This document shows, piece after piece, positions 54,652 to 62,297 of a DNA stretch of 64,000 bases. Made by a program: the position numbers and the translations under genes. The DNA comes from CAYRGG01 sp964423745. GTDB lineage: Bacteria > Pseudomonadota > Gammaproteobacteria > Competibacterales > Competibacteraceae. Location of the stretch: assembly GCA_964423745.1 (NCBI GenBank), contig CAYRGG010000010.1, positions 32,412 through 96,411 of the forward strand, written 5' to 3'. Position 1 is the stretch's first letter. Each line of letters starts with the position of its first letter. The notes below the pieces were generated by a model. That model ran no database searches. It was given only the letters and a program-made list of their open reading frames with translations, and was not told where the DNA came from.

Positions 54652-56352
54652 ATGACCCGTATCATCCGTCCCACGACAGCCCATTCTTTTAATCCTCCGA
54701 CTTCTACCCTCAACCAACCCCATCGTCCACCCGACCCCCAAGCCATCAAACAACTAGAAGCCATCCTGGATGCCCCTAAAGACACTGCTGAGGCGTCTCA
54801 GTCCGGCACATCGCCCGATGCCCCCTTATTACACCCCTACCACACCCTCGCCTTTCTCGCCCATCGACGACACACACAATACTTGGAAAGCCAAGGCGGC
54901 CAAGCGGCCCTCGATAAGTTGGCAGAAGGCCGCTTCAGCAAAGCCCACCTCCTGGCTACAGTGGCCCAGCACACCGACAACCTCCAAGCCCTAGCCGGCT
55001 TCTTCGCTGCCCTAGGCCCCCAGCACACTCTCGACGCCCTACAGTCTATGGACCACTACGACCGTGATGTCATCAGCTCAGGGTATGGGCCATTACTTGA
55101 CCCGGCGAGGCGATATGGATGGTTATCCAGTGGGCATTTACAGGATATTCACCTCGTCGAAGCCTTTCATCGTGACCGACTCCAGGGGCAACGGGAGACC
55201 CTCGCAAGAGCCTTGAGCCAAGCCGTGACAGGAGGGCTCAATGATGCCTTTATCCAGGAGCTAGCCAACACGGCCAGCCGCACACCAAAAACCGCCAATC
55301 AGCTCAGTCAGCTCTTCGCTCAATCCGATGGTGCGGCGTTGATACCCTCGAAAGAGGCATTCTACAACCATCTCATGATACCGAAGAAAGCTTTAAGCCC
55401 CGTCAATGACTCTAACACCCGAGGCTGGGTACGGGCGGCCACGTTATTGTTGGGAGATAACCCCAGCGCTCACTGGCTTGAGCCATTGCAAAATCATGTC
55501 GGTAGTGCCGGGCTAAGCCAGTTTATGACCACTACCGTGCAGGATACGATTAATATCATAGGGAAATCAGATAGGTTTCCTTACGGTGACGAAGACTACC
55601 AGCGGGGACTTGAAGGTCTGCTACGTGGGTTGAGTCAGCGTCAGGGGGAGGAATATACGGAGCTCAAAGCCCATGTCTTTAGCGCGGCGAGTGATGCCAT
55701 GGGGGAGACACATACTCGTGAAGAACTGACCGAGGGATTGAAAGAGCTGTTTGTGAGTGATCCGAAGGAGATTGCCATGAAAATAGAAAAAAGTCGCCAC
55801 AACGACACAAGAAATGATACTGCATTTTCTTACTTTTTTAAAGAGGCCGTTTTTAATAACCCTGATCCTAATGATAAATTTTTTAAAGTGATCTCTTTAA
55901 CATTAAAAGACTTATATCAAGAAACAGCTAATAATTCCTTGAGTGAAATAGAAAATACTAGGAACGCTAAAATACTAGGACATTTATTTGGAAGCTTACA
56001 AGTCGCTTTCGAAAGTGCTAAGTCTGACAATAAAACCGATCAGGCTTCGGTAGGTAATGGCATCAATGCACTAGTTGGTTTAGCAGCAATCTTTCCTCAG
56101 ATTAGTACCCAGCTTAGCGCTACAAAAGACGGGATTGTCGTTCCTATTTTGGATACTGTGTTTAATATCAATAATCGAAGGCAAGCGCAGTATATGAATT
56201 TAGTAGATGACAAGTTTGATGAAATAGAAGATGCAATGTTAGCAGGTTTTAATGGTTACGAAGAAGATACGAACCGACGTGTCGGCAATGACTTCGATTC
56301 AGGTTCTAATAGAGTACATCGCAGAGCGTCTGAGGCTCTAGAACAAAATTAA
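54652..56352 (+). CDS. Large protein of unknown function, first gene of an orphan pair
   Basis: 566 residues from ATG 54652 with GAGAGGGA upstream; the frame is open another 57 bases. No signal peptide. Residues 1-35 are Pro/Thr/His-rich and look disordered. About 36-375 are helical and encoded by GC-rich DNA with Leu/Gln/His-rich segments. From about residue 376 (KIEKSRHNDTRNDTAFSYFF) the DNA becomes clearly AT-rich, while the frame remains open. The last part ends with FNGYEEDTNRRVGNDFD at 533-549, a motif repeated in the next protein. The C-terminal 190 residues and the next protein can be loosely aligned, so they probably share a domain. I do not recognise any family; a two-part, effector-like organisation is possible but unproven. 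Confidence 0.7.
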   Translation: MTRIIRPTTAHSFNPPTSTLNQPHRPPDPQAIKQLEAILDAPKDTAEASQSGTSPDAPLLHPYHTLAFLAHRRHTQYLESQGGQAALDKLAEGRFSKAHLLATVAQHTDNLQALAGFFAALGPQHTLDALQSMDHYDRDVISSGYGPLLDPARRYGWLSSGHLQDIHLVEAFHRDRLQGQRETLARALSQAVTGGLNDAFIQELANTASRTPKTANQLSQLFAQSDGAALIPSKEAFYNHLMIPKKALSPVNDSNTRGWVRAATLLLGDNPSAHWLEPLQNHVGSAGLSQFMTTTVQDTINIIGKSDRFPYGDEDYQRGLEGLLRGLSQRQGEEYTELKAHVFSAASDAMGETHTREELTEGLKELFVSDPKEIAMKIEKSRHNDTRNDTAFSYFFKEAVFNNPDPNDKFFKVISLTLKDLYQETANNSLSEIENTRNAKILGHLFGSLQVAFESAKSDNKTDQASVGNGINALVGLAAIFPQISTQLSATKDGIVVPILDTVFNINNRRQAQYMNLVDDKFDEIEDAMLAGFNGYEEDTNRRVGNDFDSGSNRVHRRASEALEQN

Positions 56353-56364
56353 CGTGTAGCCATT

Positions 56365-57102
56365 ATGAATCGATTAATGCATGTATTGCTATTGATAGCT
56401 ATTGGTACACATCTAGTCGCTTGTAAGCCCAATCACTCAGAAGAAGTATTTCGCTACGATGCAAAACCTGATGTATACGCCAACTTTATAAAAGATCCTG
56501 AAATTTTACAAAAACAGCTGGTTGAGAACGATCAACCTTATATACGTGAATTACTTCACGGCATCTTACTAAGCAAAGAACCACCCTCACAGTCAGCGAT
56601 AAACGCCTTTTCACAGTTTTTCGCTGAAGCCAATAACCAATCTATAAATGCGCATCTCAGTCAAGCAGAAAATGCACACTATGCAAACAGGCTAGGCGCT
56701 ATCATAGGCAATCTCATGAGTCTGCGAAGACATATTGTGGCTCGAAGAGATAAGTATTTTTTCTCTTGGTGGTCTGACTATCAAGCGCTGGACAAAAGAT
56801 GGCTAGGGCTCTTTACGGATATTGCGCCTAGCGTGGTAGCCAAGGAGCTACCTGATAACGTCATCAAAATCGCACGAACCTGTGACGTAAATGGCTTTGC
56901 AGAGGCATTATTACAAAGCGGCTATGCGACCCGACACCAGGACAAGGACTTAGTAGATACCTTGATCGATACCGTCGCTGATGCTATCAGTGCTAACTTC
57001 AATGGTTATGAAGAGGATACAGAACGTAGGGTGGGTAATGATTTTGATTTTTCCTTTGTCGATGCCTACGACCATGCTATGAAGGGACTAAAAAGAAACT
57101 GA
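56365..57102 (+). CDS. Predicted lipoprotein, second gene of the orphan pair
   Basis: 245 residues. A lipoprotein signal (MNRLMHVLLLIAIGTHLVAC, lipobox LVAC) puts Cys20 at the mature N-terminus, with Lys-Pro following. The mature part is helical. NNQSINAHLSQAENAHYANR near residue 90, followed by LGAIIGNL, resembles NNSLSEIENTRNAKILGHLF in the upstream protein, and FNGYEEDTERRVGNDFD at 212-228 is nearly identical to that protein's C-terminal motif. It starts 12 bp after the previous stop and has the same low GC. No family is recognised. Confidence 0.72.
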   Translation: MNRLMHVLLLIAIGTHLVACKPNHSEEVFRYDAKPDVYANFIKDPEILQKQLVENDQPYIRELLHGILLSKEPPSQSAINAFSQFFAEANNQSINAHLSQAENAHYANRLGAIIGNLMSLRRHIVARRDKYFFSWWSDYQALDKRWLGLFTDIAPSVVAKELPDNVIKIARTCDVNGFAEALLQSGYATRHQDKDLVDTLIDTVADAISANFNGYEEDTERRVGNDFDFSFVDAYDHAMKGLKRN

Positions 57103-57160
57103 GTGACCTACGAATAGCCCGCCTTTCGTTGCACTGTAAACGTTAAATTCTTTACAGCAA

Positions 57161-57227
57161 GTAGCCCGGATGAAGTGCAACGAAATCCGGGGATGTCCCG
57201 GATTCCATTTCGTTTCATCCGGGCTAC
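57161..57227. repeat. REP-like palindromic repeat
   Basis: About 67 bp with perfect 14-bp terminal inverted repeats GTAGCCCGGATGAA (57161-57174) and TTCATCCGGGCTAC (57214-57227), and an inner stem ATCCGGG / CCCGGAT. The GTAGCCCGGATGAAG form is a widespread gammaproteobacterial repeat. It follows the orphan pair and could act as a transcript end. Confidence 0.85.
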
Positions 57228-57304
57228 CCACTTGAGTGTTTACTCTAAGTACAGGACAAAAGTTTTAATATATCGTAGAGTAAGTTCATTTGGTCTACCA
57301 CGTT

Positions 57305-57553
57305 AAGTAGTATGAAACGGATGCGATCAAAGCCGTGGCGAAACAAGGACTTGAGGGGACGCTAGAGAGTTTTTTAAGGGACTGTAAGAAAAAGGATCAC
57401 ACGATTAAAGCACAACTGAGCATTGACTTGAACACCCACAAGATCCTGGCCACGGCCTTTGCACCCGGGCGGGTCCATGACCTGACGCTGTTCAAAGATC
57501 ATCTCCATGAGGTCTCGATAATGCTGCCTTGCCTATTTGACATAGCTGGTTGA
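57305..57553 (+). pseudogene. IS5-type transposase remnant
   Basis: The translated stretch KKKDHTIKAQLSIDLNTHKI and ATAFAPGRVHDLTLFKDH matches the catalytic-core region of IS5-family (DDE_Tnp_4-like) transposases, where HD in RVHD is part of the active-site area. After LFKDH the similarity stops and the frame ends 20 codons later; upstream is a TAG. Both ends of the transposase and inverted repeats are missing. Confidence 0.75.
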
Positions 57554-57640
57554 CATTGTTGTTTCCAGTTCAAGTATTATCCTAGTGGATTTTAATGTTG
57601 CTATGCATAACAAGTTTCGACGTGTGCCGCACCTAACCTG

Positions 57641-58069
57641 ATGGTTGAATCAAAGCGTAGACCCTCTAAACAAATCTCGTCTCAACCCCCGTTGGCATTC
57701 ACTTCTTTATGGCAAACCATCGGCTGGCTTATGGTAATCATGGTAGTGGTGCTGACACTCATGCCCAAGCCGCCTACACCACCAGTTTTGGTTTGGGACA
57801 AAAGTCAACATTTAGTCAGCTATGGGCTACTTATGTTTTGGTTCGACCAAGCTTTTCGGGGGCGTGTAAGATGGATAAGTTTTTTAGTAGGTTTAGGCAT
57901 TGTGTTGGAATACCTTCAGGGCTGGTTTGGCTATCGACAATTTGACTACGGCGACATGCTGGCTAACGGACTGGGTGTTTTAGCAGGTTTGCTAATAGCC
58001 AGCACGCCTTTGGGACTTTTGGTAAATTGGCTCGATAGTACCTTAGCTCGCTACTGGCCAAACCGTTAA
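57641..58069 (+). CDS. VanZ-like membrane protein
   Basis: 142 residues with about four hydrophobic segments. The VanZ-type pattern is seen in LTLMPKPPTPPVLVWDKSQHLVSYGLL (about 40-66, conserved Asp and His) and LEYLQGWFGYRQFDYGDMLANGLGVLAGLL (89-118). Function of the family is undefined outside teicoplanin resistance. Its stop codon is merged with the start of the inverted-repeat element at 58069. Confidence 0.85.
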   Translation: MVESKRRPSKQISSQPPLAFTSLWQTIGWLMVIMVVVLTLMPKPPTPPVLVWDKSQHLVSYGLLMFWFDQAFRGRVRWISFLVGLGIVLEYLQGWFGYRQFDYGDMLANGLGVLAGLLIASTPLGLLVNWLDSTLARYWPNR

Positions 58070-58213
58070 GAAGCTGTTTCAAAACCGGCTCATGTCCGCT
58101 GACTCGGCGTTACAGCACCTTCTCCGCTGCTCATTTACCGCCTGTAAACTGCGCTGCTCGAAGGCGCTGCGCCTTGATTCAGCGAACCTATGCGAGTTTT
58201 TGAAACGGCTTCT
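58069..58213. repeat. MITE-like inverted-repeat element
   Basis: About 145 bp bounded by 16-bp inverted repeats AGAAGCTGTTTCAAAA (58069-58084) and TTTTGAAACGGCTTCT (58198-58213), one mismatch. The inside contains TGTAAACTGCGCTGCTCGAA and further inverted segments (GAAGGCGCTGCGCCTTGAT). No transposase. The left end overlaps the VanZ stop; 24 bp beyond the right end the adenosyltransferase gene ends. Confidence 0.85.
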
Positions 58214-58236
58214 AAGTAGCTGGTTTCTTTCTTTGC

Positions 58237-58839
58237 TTACTCTTTTTCGGACGACGCCTCTTTGGCGTCCGATATAGGCCGCCGATCCCGTTTATTACGC
58301 CATAACACTTCGCTGCCTCCTTCATCTCGAGCCAGCAACCGACTCGCAACAAAAAGTAGATCCGAAAGCCGGTTTAAATAAGTTTGACCATGGCTATTAA
58401 TCTCTTCAGAACGCGCTAAGGTTACTATACAACGTTCAGCGCGACGGCAGATGGCCCGCGCCATATGACACGCCGCCGCGGCAGGACCACCGCCCGGCAA
58501 AATAAACTCTTTTAACGGCGGTAACTCGGCATTCAACGTGTCCAGCGTCTGTTCCAAGACCGTCACATCCTCATGGAGAACCGCTTGATAGCCTGGCATA
58601 CTCAGTTCGCCACCCAAATCGAATAACTTGTGTTGTACTTCATTCAATACGTCTTGCAAGGCTGGCCGAATAGCATGAACCAGCACCATACCCACGGCGC
58701 AATTTAACTCATCCACTTCACCGATGACTTCAATACGTAGGCTATCTTTAGCAACGCGCTCGCCGCCGCTTAAACCGGTGGTGCCGGTGTCGCCGGTTCG
58801 CGTGTAAATCTTAGAGAGCCGATTACCCATTTGATGCAC
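58237..58839 (-). CDS. Cob(I)alamin adenosyltransferase, PduO type
   Basis: Makes adenosylcobalamin from cob(I)alamin and ATP. It is 200 residues. The ATP-binding N-terminus IYTRTGDTGTTGLSGGERVA and the block ARAICRRAERCIVTLARSEE near residue 127 with LNRLSDLLFVASR near 155 identify the PduO/MMAB type. A second ATG at 58830 is an alternative start. The 20-residue C-terminal tail is charged and unconserved. It is divergent from glnA. Confidence 0.94.
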   Translation of the reverse strand: MHQMGNRLSKIYTRTGDTGTTGLSGGERVAKDSLRIEVIGEVDELNCAVGMVLVHAIRPALQDVLNEVQHKLFDLGGELSMPGYQAVLHEDVTVLEQTLDTLNAELPPLKEFILPGGGPAAAACHMARAICRRAERCIVTLARSEEINSHGQTYLNRLSDLLFVASRLLARDEGGSEVLWRNKRDRRPISDAKEASSEKE

Positions 58840-59012
58840 TCCTCACAGTTGGCTAATATGATGGTGGATTACGATGCTTTGCACCTTACTTCTAAAGTTG
58901 ATGGCGACGATACGTCTCGTCAAATAAGTACAGGGACTCACATCGCTTTAAACATAACCCGATGATAACAGTTTTTATCCCTACCCTAACTCTTCTTTAC
59001 TAAACCATCTAA

Positions 59013-59029
59013 TGCACTTAAATAGAGCA
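59013..59029 (+). promoter_or_regulatory. NtrC-binding site 1 of glnA
   Basis: TGCACTTAAATAGAGCA matches the NtrC pattern TGCACY-N5-RGTGCA with one mismatch in the right half. Its centre is 30 bp upstream of site 2, about three helical turns, placing both on one DNA face. Confidence 0.75.
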
Positions 59030-59042
59030 AATAGAATTATTT

Positions 59043-59059
59043 TGCACTTTTTAAGTGCA
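59043..59059 (+). promoter_or_regulatory. NtrC-binding site 2 of glnA
   Basis: TGCACTTTTTAAGTGCA is a perfect palindrome fitting TGCAC-N7-GTGCA. Its centre is about 84 bp from the -12 element of the sigma-54 promoter, a normal enhancer distance. Confidence 0.85.
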
Positions 59060-59121
59060 TAAAAACCTGCTTGCTAAGGTAATAACCGGCCTACCCGTAT
59101 GGGCTATAGTCAAAATTTGGT

Positions 59122-59137
59122 TGGCATGTTTCCTGCT
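59122..59137 (+). promoter_or_regulatory. Sigma-54 promoter of glnA
   Basis: TGGCATGTTTCCTGCT matches TGGCAYR-N4-TTGCW with GG and GC in the exact -24/-12 register; one base differs (C for T). The glnA start codon is 79 bp downstream of this element. Confidence 0.85.
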
Positions 59138-59215
59138 GAAGCCGTGAAGAGCTGTGTTCTACAGCCTTAGTATTGGACTAACCACACTAAACACTCGCCT
59201 GGAGGAACAACGTCC

Positions 59216-60625
59216 ATGACTCCTTCTGAAGTAATGAAAACCATCAAAGATAAGGAAGTCAAGTTTATCGACTACCGCTTTACCGACACCCGCGGTAAGC
59301 AACAGCATGTTACTGCCCTTGCTAGCACCTTCTCTGAAGATATCTTTGAAGAAGGCAAAATGTTTGACGGTTCCTCTATTGCGGGTTGGCGGGGCATCCA
59401 AGAGTCCGATATGATTCTTATGCCAGATGCCACCACGGCTACCCTCGACCCCTTCTATGAAGAAACCACGTTAAACCTCACCTGCGACATCATCGAGCCC
59501 ACTTCGATGCAGGGTTATGAGCGTGATCCCCGCTCTGCGGCAAAACGGGCCGAAGCCTATTTACAGTCAACGGGTATTGGCGACACCGCCTATTTTGGTC
59601 CTGAGAATGAATTTTTTATTCTCGATGATGTGCGTTGGGGAAGCGACATCTCCGGCTCCTTTTATAAAGTAGATTCTAAAGAAGCCCACTGGAACACGGA
59701 GCGGGTTTACGAAGGGGGCAACTTCGGCCACCGTCCCCTGGTCAAAGGGGGTTATTTTCCTGTGCCACCGGTGGATTCTCAGCAGGACGTGCGCAGTGCC
59801 ATGTGTCTTGCCTTAGAAAGCATGGGTCTGCAGACAGAAGTCCATCACCACGAGGTGGCTACCGCTGGCCAAGCCGAGATTGGTGCACTCTTTAACACTT
59901 TAGTGCGTAAGGCCGATGAGGTGCAAACCCTCAAATATGTGGTCCAAAATGTGGCGTTAAGTTACGGTAAAACAGCCACCTTTATGCCAAAACCTTTGGT
60001 TGGCGACAACGGTAACGGCATGCATGTGCATCAGTCCATTGGTAAAGAAGGTAGCAATGTCTTTGCCGGCGACTTGTACGCAGGGTTATCTGAGTCAGCG
60101 CTATTTTATATTGGCGGCATCATAAAACACGCCAAAGCACTCAATGCCTATACTAACGCTTCTACCAATAGTTATAAGCGTCTAGTGCCCGGTTTTGAAG
60201 CGCCCGTCATGTTGGCTTATTCAGCTCGCAACCGCTCAGCTTCAATTCGTATTCCCCATGTGAGTAGCCCAAAAGCCCGCCGACTTGAGGTGCGTTTCCC
60301 GGACTCTACCGCTAATCCTTATCTCGCCTTTGCTGCTATGCTTATGGCCGGTCTCGATGGAATTCGCAATAAAATCCATCCAGGCGAACCCATCGATAAG
60401 GATCTTTATGACTTACCCCCGGAAGAAGAGAAGGAAATTCCCCAGGTTTGTTTTTCCTTCGATGAAGCACTCGCCGCCCTGGATGCAGACCGCGAGTTTT
60501 TAAAGGCGGGTGGGGTATTTACTGACGATATGATCGACGCTTACATCAACCTAAAAATGGACGAAGTGACACGTTTGCGCATGACCACCCATCCTGTGGA
60601 ATTCGATATGTATTACAGCCTATAG
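59216..60625 (+). CDS. glnA: Glutamine synthetase type I
   Basis: Condenses glutamate and ammonia with ATP; main ammonia-assimilation enzyme. It is 469 residues, a dodecameric GSI-beta form. Motifs include FDGSSIAGWRGIQESDM, GPENEFFILDD, GNGMHVHQSI and NRSASIRIPHVSSPKARRLEVRF. The adenylylation site is Tyr398 (DKDLYDLPPEE), so its activity is likely controlled by GlnE through PII, which GlnD (2309-5002) modifies. Preceded by two NtrC sites and a sigma-54 element, followed by a terminator and then glnL. Confidence 0.97.
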   Translation: MTPSEVMKTIKDKEVKFIDYRFTDTRGKQQHVTALASTFSEDIFEEGKMFDGSSIAGWRGIQESDMILMPDATTATLDPFYEETTLNLTCDIIEPTSMQGYERDPRSAAKRAEAYLQSTGIGDTAYFGPENEFFILDDVRWGSDISGSFYKVDSKEAHWNTERVYEGGNFGHRPLVKGGYFPVPPVDSQQDVRSAMCLALESMGLQTEVHHHEVATAGQAEIGALFNTLVRKADEVQTLKYVVQNVALSYGKTATFMPKPLVGDNGNGMHVHQSIGKEGSNVFAGDLYAGLSESALFYIGGIIKHAKALNAYTNASTNSYKRLVPGFEAPVMLAYSARNRSASIRIPHVSSPKARRLEVRFPDSTANPYLAFAAMLMAGLDGIRNKIHPGEPIDKDLYDLPPEEEKEIPQVCFSFDEALAALDADREFLKAGGVFTDDMIDAYINLKMDEVTRLRMTTHPVEFDMYYSL

Positions 60626-60691
60626 ATACAAAACAGAATAGAATAGAATAGAGGCTATCGTTTGTTCGTTATCGAGTTTTGCCGGACCCAT

Positions 60692-60719
60692 AACGCCCCC
60701 ACCTGGGGGCGTTTTTTTT
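60692..60719 (+). terminator. Intrinsic terminator after glnA
   Basis: A nine-base perfect stem AACGCCCCC / GGGGGCGTT (60692-60700 and 60705-60713) with a four-base loop runs into eight T residues, 66 bp after the glnA stop. In the E. coli locus a terminator also separates glnA from glnLG. Confidence 0.9.
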
Positions 60720-60784
60720 CCAAACGGGTGATACCTGTAAACATACCCTGAAATCGGTTGCGAGCCGTCGCCTGTTGACTATGT

Positions 60785-60913
60785 CATGACTTACGCAAAA
60801 ACAGGACTATCGCTGCTCGTGCAAGAAGTGTTGGCGGCCTGGATGGCCGTCGTCAAGCCCACAGGGACGTGTTTACGGCGTCTTCTGGAACGAGCAGCAA
60901 TAGTCCTGTATGC
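60785..60913. repeat. MITE-like repeat, copy B
   Basis: About 129 bp sharing with copy A the left end CATGACTTACGCAAAAA and interior blocks GGCCTGGATGGCCGTC, CAAGCCCACAGGGA and GGCGTCTTCTGGAA. Its inner inverted arms AGGACTATCGCTGCTCGT and ACGAGCAGCAATAGTCCT can form a long stem. It lies between the glnA terminator and the glnL promoter region. Confidence 0.85.
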
Positions 60914-61076
60914 ATGGGTTATGGGGGCTGGCTTCAGCACAGCGTGGTTCGCTTAAATAAATTTCGTGTATAGCGGGTTGTGAATTTAACGACGGCAGTC
61001 TTGCCGAGACTCCGTTTCAGCGAGCCATCTTACTTTCAGTTTATAGGTTTTAAGAGTTGCACCTGGAGAATCCTGA

Positions 61077-61093
61077 TGCACCAAAAATGTGCA
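61077..61093 (+). promoter_or_regulatory. NtrC-binding site upstream of glnL
   Basis: TGCACCAAAAATGTGCA fits TGCACC-N5-GGTGCA with one mismatch. A second, weaker site TGCTAATAGATGGTGCA (61117-61133) lies 40 bp away centre to centre. In E. coli NtrC represses the glnL promoter through such a site. Confidence 0.75.
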
Positions 61094-61214
61094 TTGATCC
61101 ATTATCTTACATGGACTGCTAATAGATGGTGCATTCTAAGACAGTGAAATAGCCACTAGAAAAGGAAGTTACCGGTTAATCAAAGTTGGTTCGATATTTG
61201 CTGAGGTCGCCAAT

Positions 61215-62297
61215 ATGCTTCCGGAAAATCGCCCCCTTGAAAGTGACTATCCCCGCCGCATCCTAGACGCGTTGACGGTGGCGGTTATTGTTTTAAATCG
61301 AAAACTGCGACCTGTGTATATGAACCCGGCTGCAGAGATGTTATTTGCCGTCAGTTTTCGTCAAGCCCGAAGCATGCCTTTTAAAGATCTTGCTTTAGGC
61401 GCGGAAGCCGTGGTCAACGGTATGCGCCGCTGTTTAAAAACGGGGAATCCCTACACAGAAAGAGAATTGCATTTACTTCTACCGGGGGACAACGCCATTA
61501 CGGTTGATTGTACCGTCTCAGCGTTACCAGAGCGCGATACCGTCGCGGAACTTTTAGTCGAGCTACGGCAAGTGGACCAGCAATTACGTATCAGCCGTGA
61601 AGAGCATCTGATCGCTCAACATAATACAGCCCGGGCGTTGATACGCAATCTAGCCCACGAAATAAAAAACCCATTGGGTGGGTTGCGGGGTGCAGCGCAA
61701 CTTTTAGAACGGGAATTTCGTGACGACTCATTGCGAGAATATACTCGAATCATTATGGGTGAGGCGGATCGTTTGCGTGGCCTTGTGGACCGTATGTTGG
61801 GACCTACCCATTTACCGGTTCGCAGTAGCACCAATATCCATGAGATCTTAGAACGGGTACGAAGTCTCCTACTGGCTGAAAGTGGCCCCGGCGTACGGAT
61901 TGAACGCGACTATGACCCCAGCATCCCGCCCCTCATAGCAGACGCTGACCAACTCATTCAGGCGGTCTTAAACATCGTCCGCAATGCCCTCCAAGCTTTG
62001 CAATATCGCGGCGTTATCACCCTGCGCACACGGATTAAACGCCAGTACACTATCGGCAACAAACGTCATAAGCTGCTGCTGTGTCTGCAAATCACCGATA
62101 ATGGTCCGGGCATTTCGCAAGAAATTCTTGAAGAAATTTTTTATCCCATGATCACTGGCCGCGCTGAAGGTACAGGTCTTGGGCTATCCATCGCCCAAAT
62201 TCTTGTCCATCAGCACGGTGGCATTATTGAATGCAAAAGCCGTCCTGGCGAAACTGTTTTCACAATATTATTACCCTTGGAGCGAACCGATGGCTAG
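61215..62297 (+). CDS. glnL: Nitrogen regulation sensor kinase NtrB
   Basis: Cytosolic histidine kinase/phosphatase controlled by PII. It is 360 residues. A PAS domain occupies about residues 12-125 (YPRRILDALTVAVIVLNRKL). The phospho-acceptor is H148 in NLAHEIKNPLGGLRGAAQLL. The HATPase domain has DADQLIQAVLNIVRNALQAL near 239 and the G boxes ITDNGPGIS and EGTGLGLSIAQILV. Its stop overlaps the glnG start by eight bases. Confidence 0.96.
   Translation: MLPENRPLESDYPRRILDALTVAVIVLNRKLRPVYMNPAAEMLFAVSFRQARSMPFKDLALGAEAVVNGMRRCLKTGNPYTERELHLLLPGDNAITVDCTVSALPERDTVAELLVELRQVDQQLRISREEHLIAQHNTARALIRNLAHEIKNPLGGLRGAAQLLEREFRDDSLREYTRIIMGEADRLRGLVDRMLGPTHLPVRSSTNIHEILERVRSLLLAESGPGVRIERDYDPSIPPLIADADQLIQAVLNIVRNALQALQYRGVITLRTRIKRQYTIGNKRHKLLLCLQITDNGPGISQEILEEIFYPMITGRAEGTGLGLSIAQILVHQHGGIIECKSRPGETVFTILLPLERTDG

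Noticed and set aside
58092..58213. tRNA or structured RNA gene in the inverted-repeat elements
   Set aside because: Stems are those of terminal inverted repeats; no T-loop, anticodon arm or CCA-type 3' end could be found.
58092..58277. 61-codon frame after the VanZ gene
   Set aside because: It lies within the inverted-repeat element and runs into the antisense of the adenosyltransferase gene; the residues show no protein-like conservation.
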